Assembly (NCBI GenBank): GCA_016704145.1
Contig: JADJAS010000007.1
Coordinates: forward strand, 1,922,001 to 1,986,000
Direction of reading: 5' to 3'
Source: Rhodocyclaceae bacterium
GTDB lineage: Bacteria > Pseudomonadota > Gammaproteobacteria > Burkholderiales > Rhodocyclaceae
Length of the DNA stretch: 64,000 nt
Position 1 is the first letter of the stretch, and every line of letters starts with the position of its first letter. The notes beneath the pieces were generated by a model that saw nothing but the letters and a program-made list of their open reading frames with translations, did no database searches and was not told the origin of the DNA. A program made the position numbers and the translations under genes. This document shows, one piece after another, positions 45,097 through 52,824 of the stretch.

Positions 45097-45594
45097 CTAC
45101 TTCTTCATGGCATCCTTGGCGCCTTCGACCGCACCCTTGGCGGCCTCCGTGGCGACTGCCTTCGCCTTGTCGGCGAGGTTACCGCTCATGCCCGACATGC
45201 CGCCCATACCACTCATGCCGGCCTGGCCCTGCATGCCGCTCATGCCCGACATGCCTTCCATACCCTTTTGGCCTTCCATGCCGCTCATGCCCGACATGCC
45301 ACTCATGCCACTCATGCCACTCATGCCACTCATGCCACTCATGCCACTCATGCCACTCATGCCACTCATGCCGGCCTGGCCCTGCATGCCGCTCATGCCC
45401 GACATGCCTTCCATGCCCTTTTGGCCTTCCATGCCACTCATGCCCGACATGCCGCTCATGCCCGACATTCCGGACATGCCGCTCATGCCAGACTGGCCGG
45501 CGGGGGCGGCGGGCGCCGCGGGAGGGGCTTCCTTCTTGCCACAGCCGGCAACGGCGAGGGCGACGAGCGCAGCTACGAGGAGAGAATGTTTCAT
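45097..45594 (-). CDS. lipoprotein with long Ser-Gly-Met repeat tract
   Basis: 165 residues. A lipoprotein signal ends LAVAGC (Cys18), followed by a short Ala/Pro/Lys linker. About 100 residues are built almost only from SGM, EGM and QGQAGM units, giving roughly 27 methionines. A basic, amphipathic C-terminus (LADKAKAVATEAAKGAVEGAKDAMKK) follows. A larger repeat is doubled: EGQKGMEGMSGMSGMQGQAGMSGM occurs twice. It has its own downstream palindrome terminator. I recognise no family. Methionine repeats suggest copper or silver binding or an elastic surface coat; both are inference. Both DNA strands are open in this region because of the repeat. Confidence 0.75.
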   Translation of the reverse strand: MKHSLLVAALVALAVAGCGKKEAPPAAPAAPAGQSGMSGMSGMSGMSGMSGMSGMEGQKGMEGMSGMSGMQGQAGMSGMSGMSGMSGMSGMSGMSGMSGMSGMSGMEGQKGMEGMSGMSGMQGQAGMSGMGGMSGMSGNLADKAKAVATEAAKGAVEGAKDAMKK

Positions 45595-45727
45595 TTGGGA
45601 TCCCTTTATCGATAGAGGAGTTGAAGCAAAACCGTTTTCAGCCTTGGGCGGGGATATCCGTCCAGCCCTGAATTATATCCATAACAATTGTTTTTCGGCT
45701 CGACTTGCATCATGGTCGGCCTGGTGC

Positions 45728-46849
45728 TCAGGATAAATGGGCGAATCCGCAGCAATACCAGTCGTAAAGCGTCGCCAGGCCGGCCGTGCCGGGCGACGAC
45801 CCCGGCAGGCTCCGCTCGTCGGCAAGTCGCCTGAACGTCGCCTGTTCGCGGCGTGCCACCGCGACTGACTCTCCGTTCATGAAGAAGCGGTTGCCGGCGA
45901 ACAGCAACTGGCTGCGCGCGTCGAGCCGAATGCCCTTTCGGGCCAGAATCGCCGCGAAGCGCTTTTCGCTCAGCGGTTTCTCGGGCGGATCGAAGAAGAC
46001 GTGCGGTTTCGGCTCGGTAAGATGGCTGCCGAGGAAGTCGCGCACGGTATCCGTGTTCCAGCGGATCTGGTCGAGCAGGCCGGCGACCTGCTCGATCATC
46101 GCCGGGCCGATTTCGGCCGGATGCTTCTGGCGCTCGATGCCGGGGTCGCGGTAGCGGCCCGTCATGCTGACGCGGTCTTGCAGGAACATCAGAAACTGCT
46201 CGGCCAGGTCCTGCGCCGGCGCGGCGCGGAAACCGACCGAGTAAGTCATGCATTCGCCGATGGCGATGCCGTCGTGCGCCCATTCGGGCGGCAGGTAAAG
46301 CAGGTCGCCTGGTTCGAGTACCCAGTCGTGCACCGGCCGGAAATCCTTGAGGATGCGGATCGGCAGGCCATCGATCAAGGTTTGATCCTTCTGGTTGCCG
46401 ATGCGCCAGCGCCGCTTGCCGATGCCCTGGATCAGGAAGACGTCGTAGCTGTCGAAATGCGGGCCGACGCCGCCGCCGTCGGTGGCGTAGCTCACCATCA
46501 GGTCGTCGAGGCGGGCGTAGGGCACGAAACTGAATTCGCGCATCAGCGTGTCCGCCCGTGGCAGCAACGTGTTGAGGCCCTGCACCAGCACGCTCCAGGG
46601 CTTGGCCTTGCGCCGCAGCGCCGCGCGCGAGAACGGGCCATGATCGATGGTCCAGCCGCCGACCTGCGAGACGAAGCGCGCTTCGACGTCGTCGCGGCAG
46701 GACAGATCGAGCATTTCGTCGCGCGACAGCAAGCCGGTGAAGCCGGGGATGGCGCCGCGCACCAGCAGCGGCTTCTTCTGCCAGTACTCGGCGAGGAATT
46801 GCTCGGCCGTCAGGCCGCCGAGCAACGTGGCACGGAGGGAGGGATTCAT
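45728..46849 (-). CDS. roxA: ribosomal protein L16 arginine hydroxylase-like JmjC cupin (RoxA)
   Basis: 373 residues from ATG 46849. The Fe(II)/2-oxoglutarate JmjC cupin core has the H-x-D motif GVGPHFDSYDVFLIQGIGKRRW (near 122) and the distal His in LPPEWAHDGIAIG. The N-terminal GLTAEQFLAEYWQKKPLLVRGA is the family opening. A C-terminal winged-helix-like part follows. RoxA (YcfD) hydroxylates an arginine of ribosomal protein L16. It is divergent from rlmD across 46 bp, so two ribosome-modifying enzymes sit side by side. One diverged element copy lies near its 3' end. Confidence 0.9.
   Translation of the reverse strand: MNPSLRATLLGGLTAEQFLAEYWQKKPLLVRGAIPGFTGLLSRDEMLDLSCRDDVEARFVSQVGGWTIDHGPFSRAALRRKAKPWSVLVQGLNTLLPRADTLMREFSFVPYARLDDLMVSYATDGGGVGPHFDSYDVFLIQGIGKRRWRIGNQKDQTLIDGLPIRILKDFRPVHDWVLEPGDLLYLPPEWAHDGIAIGECMTYSVGFRAAPAQDLAEQFLMFLQDRVSMTGRYRDPGIERQKHPAEIGPAMIEQVAGLLDQIRWNTDTVRDFLGSHLTEPKPHVFFDPPEKPLSEKRFAAILARKGIRLDARSQLLFAGNRFFMNGESVAVARREQATFRRLADERSLPGSSPGTAGLATLYDWYCCGFAHLS
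45850..45873 (+). repeat. dispersed 24-bp element, copy 17 (intragenic)
   Basis: Inside roxA, antisense, encoding GESVAVARR. The end is CTGACTCTC, one change from consensus. Confidence 0.5.
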
Positions 46850-46895
46850 CGAGCAATTATAATCCGGCCCCTTTCTCGCCATTGCCGTTGCCGCC

Positions 46896-48194
46896 ATGCC
46901 CGAAGCCCTGATCGAATCGCTGGACAACGAAGGCCGCGGTGTCGCCCGCGTCGATGGCAAGGCGATCTTCATCGAAGGCGCGCTGCCGGGCGAGCGCATC
47001 GAGTATTCCAGCTATCGCAGGAAGCTGACCTACGAGCAGGCACAGGTGGTGCGCGTCATCCGGGCATCGAGCCAGCGTGTGACACCGGCATGTCCGCACT
47101 TCGGCGTCTGCGGCGGTTGCAGCATGCAGCATCTGGAGCCGGCGGCGCAGACGGCGGCCAAGCAGCGAGTGCTGGAGGACGCGCTCTGGCATCTGGCGCG
47201 GCTGAAGCCGGAAACCGTCTTCCCGCCGATTTCCGGGCCGGCCTGGGGCTATCGCCATCGAGCGCGACTTTCCGTGCGCAATGTGGCCAAGAAGGGCGGC
47301 GTGCTGGTCGGCTTCCACGAGAAGCGCAGCAGCTACGTGGCCGTGATGGATTCCTGCGAAGTCCTGCCGCGAACGATCTCGGCCCTGATCCAGCCGCTGA
47401 AGGCGCTGATCGGCGGCATGTCGCGGCCGGATCGCCTGCCGCAGATCGAGGTGGCCGTCGGAGATGACCAACGGGTGCTGGTGCTGCGCAACCTGGAACC
47501 GCTGACGGTCGATGACCAGCAACTGCTGCGCGAGTTCGCCGATCGCCACGGCGTCGTCTGGTACCTGCAACCGGGCGGGCCGGACACGGCAGCGCTGTTT
47601 TATCCGGCGGACGCTCCGCCGCTCGAATACACCCTGCCCGACTTCGGTGTGGCGCTGCGTTTCCGGCCAACCGATTTCACGCAGGTAAATCACGGCATCA
47701 ATCGCATGCTGGTGCGTCGCGCGATGAGCTTGCTGCAACCGAAGTCCGGCGAATGCATCGCCGACCTCTTTTGCGGCCTGGGCAACTTCACGCTGCCGAT
47801 TGCCGCATCCGGCGCGACCGTGGTCGGCGTCGAGGGCGCCAAGGCGCTGGTGGACCGCGCGCGCATGAACGCGGAGCTGAACGGACTGGCTGATCGTTGC
47901 GAATTCCAGGTCGCCAACCTGTTCGAGGCGACGCCGGAGAGCATCGCCGCGCTTGGCAAGCTCGACAAGCTGCTGATCGATCCGCCGCGCGAAGGCGCCG
48001 TCGCGGTGGTCAATGCCTTGGGGCCATCGGCTCCCGGCCGGATCGTCTACGTATCATGCAGCCCGGCAACGCTGGCGCGCGATGCGGCGGTGCTGGTGCA
48101 TGAGAAGGGCTATGCGCTGCGCGGCGCCGGCATCGCCAGCATGTTCCCGAACACTTCGCACGTCGAGTCGATCGCGCTGTTCGAACGCCCATAA
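46896..48194 (+). CDS. rlmD: 23S rRNA (uracil1939-C5)-methyltransferase RlmD
   Basis: 432 residues. TRAM domain (about 1-60), iron-sulfur cluster site CPHFGVCGGC (near 67-76) plus a Cys in VMDSCEVLP, a central beta-barrel insertion, and a Rossmann methyltransferase domain with LFCGLGNFTLPIA (motif I, near 290) and IDPPREGA. The catalytic Cys lies in YVSCSPATLARD near 388. It methylates U1939 of 23S rRNA. A perfect hairpin terminator follows within 2-31 bp of the stop. Confidence 0.95.
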   Translation: MPEALIESLDNEGRGVARVDGKAIFIEGALPGERIEYSSYRRKLTYEQAQVVRVIRASSQRVTPACPHFGVCGGCSMQHLEPAAQTAAKQRVLEDALWHLARLKPETVFPPISGPAWGYRHRARLSVRNVAKKGGVLVGFHEKRSSYVAVMDSCEVLPRTISALIQPLKALIGGMSRPDRLPQIEVAVGDDQRVLVLRNLEPLTVDDQQLLREFADRHGVVWYLQPGGPDTAALFYPADAPPLEYTLPDFGVALRFRPTDFTQVNHGINRMLVRRAMSLLQPKSGECIADLFCGLGNFTLPIAASGATVVGVEGAKALVDRARMNAELNGLADRCEFQVANLFEATPESIAALGKLDKLLIDPPREGAVAVVNALGPSAPGRIVYVSCSPATLARDAAVLVHEKGYALRGAGIASMFPNTSHVESIALFERP

Positions 48195-48195
48195 A

Positions 48196-48225
48196 GCAAA
48201 ACGCCACCCGCAGGTGGCGTTTTGC
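48196..48225 (+). terminator. strong hairpin terminator after rlmD
   Basis: Perfect 13-bp stem (GCAAAACGCCACC and its complement) with a CGCA loop, starting 2 bp after the rlmD stop. The right arm contains the GTTTT tract and is shared with the first ten bases of a dispersed element copy. Confidence 0.75.
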
Positions 48226-48239
48226 GACGACTGACTTTC
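48216..48239 (+). repeat. dispersed 24-bp element, copy 18
   Basis: Intergenic, 21 bp after rlmD, overlapping the right arm of the rlmD terminator. Exact CTGACTTTC. Confidence 0.8.
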
Positions 48240-48246
48240 GCGGGGC

Positions 48247-48942
48247 TTAGTCGCGCTGTCCCGTGAAGGCCATCAGCAGGTTCAAGAGGCTGACGAAGAC
48301 GTTGTAGATGTCGAGGTACACCGCCAGCGTCGCCGACACGTAGTTGGTCTCGCCGCCCTGGACGATGCGGTTGATGTCGAACAGGATGTAGGCCGAGAAC
48401 AGCACCACGCAAATCGCCGAGATGGCCAGCGACAAGGCCGGAATCTGGAAGAACAGGTTGGCCAGGATTGCCACGAAGACCAGGATCAGGCCGGCGAACA
48501 GGAACTTGCCGAGGCCCGACAGGTCGCGCTTGGTGGTCGCGGCCACGCTGGCCAGCGCGAAGAAGATCGCGCCGGTGCCGCCGGCCGCCATGGCGATCAG
48601 CGAGCCGCCGTTGGAAAAGCCAAGCGCGACTTGCAGGATGCGCGACAGCATCAGACCCATGAAGAAGGTGAAGGCCAGCAGCAGCATGACGCCGACGCCG
48701 CTGTTCTTGTTCTTCTCGATGCCCCACATGAAGCCCCAGGCGATGCCCAAGAACAGCAGGAAAGCCATGAAGGGGCTGCCGGCCAGGAACGAGAAATTCA
48801 GCTGGATGCCGACCAGCGCGCCGAGCACGGTCGGCACCATCGACAGGGCGAGCAGGGCATAGGTGTTGCGCAGGACGCGGTTCTGTTGCAGTGCCGTGCC
48901 GGCGATCGAGCCGGTACGCAGGATTTCGTGGTTGCCTGGCAT
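48247..48942 (-). CDS. Bax inhibitor-1/YccA family membrane protein
   Basis: 231 residues, seven membrane helices, with a BI-1 profile: GTALQQNRVLRNTYALLALSMVPTVLGALVGIQLNF at the start and VLFSAYILFDINRIVQGGETNYVSATLAVYLDIYNVFVSLLNLL at the end (the conserved Asp pair lies here). The group includes YccA, which modulates the FtsH protease, and YetJ-like calcium leak channels. It is transcribed alone and is convergent with rlmD. Confidence 0.92.
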   Translation of the reverse strand: MPGNHEILRTGSIAGTALQQNRVLRNTYALLALSMVPTVLGALVGIQLNFSFLAGSPFMAFLLFLGIAWGFMWGIEKNKNSGVGVMLLLAFTFFMGLMLSRILQVALGFSNGGSLIAMAAGGTGAIFFALASVAATTKRDLSGLGKFLFAGLILVFVAILANLFFQIPALSLAISAICVVLFSAYILFDINRIVQGGETNYVSATLAVYLDIYNVFVSLLNLLMAFTGQRD

Positions 48943-49037
48943 GTGAAACTATCTCCTACGGTTTGGTAACGGCCATTAGAGTGGGGCAAAACGGCGAAAG
49001 TTTCAAGCGTTGCCGAGCAGTGTCCGACGATGCGGCG

Positions 49038-49721
49038 CTAGCGTTCGTCGCGGATGAACGTCGTGGCGGCGCTTGTACGCGGTCGTCGAAAGAATTCGTC
49101 GACGGGCGTCTGCTCCAGCACGCGGCCTTCCTCGAGATAGATTACCTCGTCGGCCAGCCGTCGCGCCTGGCCAAGGTTGTGCGTGGTCATGACGATCTTC
49201 GTGCCGGCCTCGGCGATCTCGCCGATGATGCGCTCGACTTCGCGGCTGCTGTGCGGATCGAGGCTGGCGGTCGGTTCGTCGAGGAACAGCACTTGCGGCG
49301 CCAGCGCCCAGGCGCGCGCCAGCGCGATGCGTTGCTGTTCGCCGCCCGAGCAGCGGCGGGCCTGCCGCGCCGCAAGTTCGGGCAGGCCGACGCGCGTTAG
49401 CGCGGCCAGGGCCTGCCGCCGGCGCGCCTCGGCGGGGATGCCGCGCAGCTTGAGGCCGTATTCGATGTTGGCGAGCGCCGTGGCGCGCAGCATCACCGGC
49501 CGCTGGAACACCATCGCCTGCATCAATGCCCGCGGCCAGACGACATGGCCCGCCGATGGACGCAACAGGCCGTGCATGAGCCGCAGCAAGGTACTCTTGC
49601 CGGCACCGTTGGGGCCGAGGATCAGCGTCCGGCCATGGCTGACTTTCAGGCTGACGTCCTCGACGATGCGCACGCCGTTTTCCGTGAGGCCGAGCGCCTC
49701 GAGCCGCAGCCACGGAGCCAT
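49038..49721 (-). CDS. tupC: tungstate ABC transporter, ATPase
   Basis: 227 residues from ATG 49721, which lies within the end of tupB (gap 2 bp). Walker A LILGPNGAGKSTLL (near 32), signature CSGGEQQR near 130, Walker B VLFLDEPTASLD near 150 and a H-loop MTTHNLGQA. There is no C-terminal Mop domain, which distinguishes TupC from ModC. One dispersed element encodes KVSHGRTL in the strand before Walker A. With TupB and TupA it forms a TupABC importer, but the genes are split by an aldehyde dehydrogenase gene. Confidence 0.88.
   Translation of the reverse strand: MAPWLRLEALGLTENGVRIVEDVSLKVSHGRTLILGPNGAGKSTLLRLMHGLLRPSAGHVVWPRALMQAMVFQRPVMLRATALANIEYGLKLRGIPAEARRRQALAALTRVGLPELAARQARRCSGGEQQRIALARAWALAPQVLFLDEPTASLDPHSSREVERIIGEIAEAGTKIVMTTHNLGQARRLADEVIYLEEGRVLEQTPVDEFFRRPRTSAATTFIRDER
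49624..49647 (+). repeat. dispersed 24-bp element, copy 19 (intragenic)
   Basis: Inside tupC, antisense, encoding LKVSHGRTL before Walker A. The first base is A; the CTGACTTTC end is exact. Confidence 0.7.
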
Positions 49722-49723
49722 CG

Positions 49724-50428
49724 TCAGCCCCAGCGCCGCTCCGCCCACTGGCGAAGCAGATAGGCGCCGGCGTTGAGCGTCAGCACCACGGTGATCAGGA
49801 TGACGCCCAGCGCCAGCGCCAGCGGCAGATCGCCCTTGCTCGTTTCCAGCGCGATGGTGGTGGTCATGACGCGCGTCACGCCGTCGATGTTGCCGCCGAC
49901 GATCATCACCGCGCCGACCTCGGCGATGGCGCGGCCGAAGCCCGCCAGCGCGGCGGTGGTCAGCGCGAAACGCGCGTTCCAGAGCAGCGTGCGCGCCGCC
50001 CGCGGCCGGCTGGCGCCGAGGCTGCGCAGTTGCTCGCGATGTTCGCGCCATTCGTCGTCGATGACCTGCCGGGTCAGTGCCGCGATGATGGGCGCGACCA
50101 GCACCGTCTGGGCGATGACCATCGCCGTCGGCGTGAACAGCAGACCGAACTGACCGAGCGGTCCGGCGCGCGAGAGCAGCAGATAGACCAGCAGGCCGAC
50201 CACCACCGGCGGCAAGCCCATCAGGCCGTTGAACAGCACGATCAGCACGCGACGGCCGGGAAAACGTCCCACCGACAGCAGCGCGCCGAGCGGCATGCCC
50301 AGCGCACAGGCCATCAGCGTGGCGCCGAGGCTGACTTTCAGGCTGAGCAGGACGATGGCGGCCAAGCGGCTCTCGCCGCCGGCGACCAGATCGAGGGCCA
50401 GGGCGAGGCTGGCCGAAATTTCGTTCAT
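49724..50428 (-). CDS. tupB: tungstate ABC transporter, permease
   Basis: 234 residues, five or six membrane helices, with the TupB pattern of the ABC-type permease loop (EQLRSLGASRPRAARTLLWNARFALTTAALAGFGRAIAEVGAVMIVGGNIDGVTRVMTTTIALE). The EAA-like loop near residue 140 contacts the ATPase. It is co-translated with tupC and separated from the aldehyde dehydrogenase gene by 48 bp. Confidence 0.88.
   Translation of the reverse strand: MNEISASLALALDLVAGGESRLAAIVLLSLKVSLGATLMACALGMPLGALLSVGRFPGRRVLIVLFNGLMGLPPVVVGLLVYLLLSRAGPLGQFGLLFTPTAMVIAQTVLVAPIIAALTRQVIDDEWREHREQLRSLGASRPRAARTLLWNARFALTTAALAGFGRAIAEVGAVMIVGGNIDGVTRVMTTTIALETSKGDLPLALALGVILITVVLTLNAGAYLLRQWAERRWG
50316..50339 (+). repeat. 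dispersed 24-bp element, copy 20 (intragenic)
   Basis: Inside tupB, antisense, encoding LKVSLGATL. The first base is A; the CTGACTTTC end is exact. Confidence 0.65.
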
Positions 50429-50476
50429 GCCGCGCCGGCGCGCGTGCGGCCGCGCCTGTCCGGAAGGGTCGGCAAA

Positions 50477-51913
50477 CTACGCCTTCGGCGGCCGGAACTG
50501 CATGGCCTTGTACTCGAGGAAGTCCTCCAGGCCGTATTTGCCGAGTTCGCGGCCGTTGCCGGACTGCTTGTAGCCGCCGAAGGGCGCCATGATGTTGTAC
50601 GGCCCGCCGTTGATGTCCACCTGACCGGTGCGCAGGCGCCGTGCCACGTTTTCCGCATGTGCGTCGCTGGCCGACCAGACGCCGCCCGACAGGCCGTAAA
50701 CGGTGCCGTTGGCGATGCCGACGGCGTCGTCTTCGTCGCGGTAGGGGATGATCGACAGCACCGGGCCGAAGATTTCCTCCTGCGCGATGGCCGCCTGCGG
50801 ATCGACCGGGCCGAAAACGGTCGGCGCGACGAAATAGCCGGCCGGGTTCACGCCCTCGGGCAAGTCGGCGCCGCCGGTCAGCAATTGGCAGCCCGCCGCC
50901 TGCGCTTGCCGGATGTAGCCTTGCACGCGCTCCTGTTGCGCCTTGGAAGCCAGCGGGCCGAGCGTGGTGGCCGGGTCCATCGGGTCGCCGAGGCGAAAGC
51001 CCCGGGCGGCCGCGACGGCGAGCGCCGCCGCCTCGTCGAAGCGCCGCGCGGGCACCAGCAGCCGTGTTTGCGCGGTGCAGGTCTGGCCGGAATTCAGGTA
51101 GCCGTTGTTGACGACCGCCTTGATGGCGACGCCGAAGTCGGCGTCGTCGAGCACGATGCTCGCCGACTTGCCGCCCAGTTCGAGGGCGACCCGCTTGACG
51201 GTGGCGGCGGCCAGTTGCGCAATGCGCTTGCCGGCAGCCGTGGAGCCCGTGAAGGAAACCATGTCGACGTCGGGATGGGTGACGAGCGCTTCGCCGATCT
51301 CCGGCCCGTAGCCGGTCACGAGGTTGAAGACACCTGGCGGCACGCCGGCATCGGCGATGATCTCGGCGAGCGCGAAGGCGTTCAGCGGCGCCACCTCGGA
51401 AGGCTTGAGCACGAGGGTGCAGCCCGCCGCCATGGCTGCCGCCACCTTGGCGGCGATTTGGTGCAGCGGGTAGTTCCAGGGCGTGATCGCGACAACGACG
51501 CCGACCGGCTCGCGCAGCACCTTGGAATGGCCGACCTGCTCCTCGAAGGCGAAATCACCCGCCATGCGCGCGTACATGCCGAAGGTCGCCGTCGGCGAGC
51601 CAACCTGCACGCGCAGCGACAGCTTGTAGGGCATGCCCATCTCGAAGGTGATGGTGCGGGCGATTTCCTCGCCGCGTGCCTTGAGGCCGTCGTGGATCTT
51701 CTTCAGATACTCGCCGCGCTCGGCCGGCGAAGTGGCGGCCCAGGCGTCGAAGGCCTGGCGCGCGGCGGCCACGGCGGCGTCGGCGTCCGCCTTCGCGCCT
51801 TGCGGAATGCGCGCCAGCAGCGCGCCGTCCGCCGGCGCGTGCACGTCGATGCTGCCGCTGCCCGCGGGGGCGACCCAGCGGCCGCCGATATGGAACTTGT
51901 CCTTGGTAATCAT
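50477..51913 (-). CDS. NAD(P)-dependent aldehyde dehydrogenase
   Basis: 478 residues from ATG 51913. Aldehyde dehydrogenase superfamily: ITPWNYPLHQIAAKVAAAMAAGCTLVLKPSEVAPL (cofactor-binding Asn and Lys), the glutamate of LELGGKSASIVL, and the catalytic Cys of NSGQTCTAQTRL near 281. GYKQSGNGRELGKYGLEDFLEYKAM closes the active site. It is a classic NAD(P) enzyme, not a tungsten aldehyde oxidoreductase. It lies between tupA and tupBC in the same direction with gaps of about 22 and 48 bp, so it is probably co-expressed with tungstate uptake. The substrate is unknown. Confidence 0.93.
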   Translation of the reverse strand: MITKDKFHIGGRWVAPAGSGSIDVHAPADGALLARIPQGAKADADAAVAAARQAFDAWAATSPAERGEYLKKIHDGLKARGEEIARTITFEMGMPYKLSLRVQVGSPTATFGMYARMAGDFAFEEQVGHSKVLREPVGVVVAITPWNYPLHQIAAKVAAAMAAGCTLVLKPSEVAPLNAFALAEIIADAGVPPGVFNLVTGYGPEIGEALVTHPDVDMVSFTGSTAAGKRIAQLAAATVKRVALELGGKSASIVLDDADFGVAIKAVVNNGYLNSGQTCTAQTRLLVPARRFDEAAALAVAAARGFRLGDPMDPATTLGPLASKAQQERVQGYIRQAQAAGCQLLTGGADLPEGVNPAGYFVAPTVFGPVDPQAAIAQEEIFGPVLSIIPYRDEDDAVGIANGTVYGLSGGVWSASDAHAENVARRLRTGQVDINGGPYNIMAPFGGYKQSGNGRELGKYGLEDFLEYKAMQFRPPKA

Positions 51914-51935
51914 GGTTGTGGTCTCCGGTTGGTCA

Positions 51936-52760
51936 TTACTTCGCCGCGTTGGGGAAGAACAGCTGCTCGCCGCCGATCTTGTAGTCGGCGATGGCCTGCT
52001 GGCCGTCCTTCGACACCACCCAGTCGATGAACTTCTGGCCGTCGGCCTGCTTGACATGGGTGTGCCTGGCGGGATTAACGAGGATTACGCCGTACTGGTT
52101 GAACAAGGCCTTGTCGCCTTCGACGACGATGCCCATTTCGCCGCGATTCTTGAAGTTCAGCCAGGTGCCGCGGTCGGCGAGGATGTAGGCATTCATCGAT
52201 GCGGCGGTGTTGAGCGCCGGGCCCATGCCCGAGCCGGTGTCGCGGTACCACGGCCCCTTCCTTGCGTCGAGGTCGACGCCGGCCAGTTTCCAGTAGCGCA
52301 GTTCAGCGGCGTGGGTGCCGCTCTTGTCGCCGCGCGAGACGAACGGTGCCTTGGCCGCTTCGACGCGGCGCAGGCCTTCGAGGATGTCGCGGCCAAGCGC
52401 CTTGGCGGGGTCGGCCTTGGGGCCGACCAGGATGAAGTCGTTGTACATCACTTCCTGGCGCTTGACGCCGTAGCTTTCGGCGATGAATTTCTCCTCGGCC
52501 GCCTTGTCGTGCACGAACACCACGTCGGCGTCGCCGCGCCGCGCGAGGCCGAGCGCCTGCCCCGTGCCCAGCGCAACGACGCGCACTTTGATGCCGGTGG
52601 CCTTTTCGAAGGCCGGTAGCAAATGGGCGAACAGACCCGACTGCTCCGTCGACGTGGTGGAGGCGACGGTGATGAAGCGGTCCTGGGCGGACGCGCCCAG
52701 GCCGATCATGATCATGGTGGCGGCAGCCAGGCCGCGGCGCAGGATGTTGCGGACTTGCAC
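51936..52760 (-). CDS. tupA: tungstate ABC transporter, substrate-binding protein
   Basis: 274 residues from GTG 52760, which is preceded by AAGGAG at the proper distance; upstream in-frame ATGs lack one. The signal peptide ends near GLGASAQ. TupA signature: ITVASTTSTEQSGLFAHLLPAFEKATGIKVRVVALGTGQAL, later VSRGDKSGTHAAELRYWKLAG and GSGMGPALNTAASMNAYILADRGTW. It binds tungstate with high selectivity over molybdate. It is divergent from a ModE-type regulator over 64 bp. Confidence 0.9.
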   Translation of the reverse strand: MQVRNILRRGLAAATMIMIGLGASAQDRFITVASTTSTEQSGLFAHLLPAFEKATGIKVRVVALGTGQALGLARRGDADVVFVHDKAAEEKFIAESYGVKRQEVMYNDFILVGPKADPAKALGRDILEGLRRVEAAKAPFVSRGDKSGTHAAELRYWKLAGVDLDARKGPWYRDTGSGMGPALNTAASMNAYILADRGTWLNFKNRGEMGIVVEGDKALFNQYGVILVNPARHTHVKQADGQKFIDWVVSKDGQQAIADYKIGGEQLFFPNAAK

Positions 52761-52824
52761 GGGTCTCTCCTTCGGGTGGTCGTTGAATGCGGAGAGGTTA
52801 AAGTAGCGACGAAGGAACCCGAAT

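Noticed and set aside
45180..45480. Regular short repeats resembling a CRISPR array or satellite
   Set aside because: The period is 9-12 bp, in frame with codons and without unique spacers; it encodes the SGM repeat of the lipoprotein.
45100..45736. Long open frames on the + strand full of Met-Pro-Leu and Cys-His-Ser repeats
   Set aside because: They are the antisense reading of the Ser-Gly-Met repeat. The - strand frame has a lipoprotein signal, a terminator and a sensible end; the + strand frames have none.
37545..49010. Further partial matches such as GAAAGTTTC at 37546 and 49004 and GCGACTTTC at 47268 and 30196
   Set aside because: They lack the CTGACTTT core or the GGCGT half, so they were not counted as element copies.
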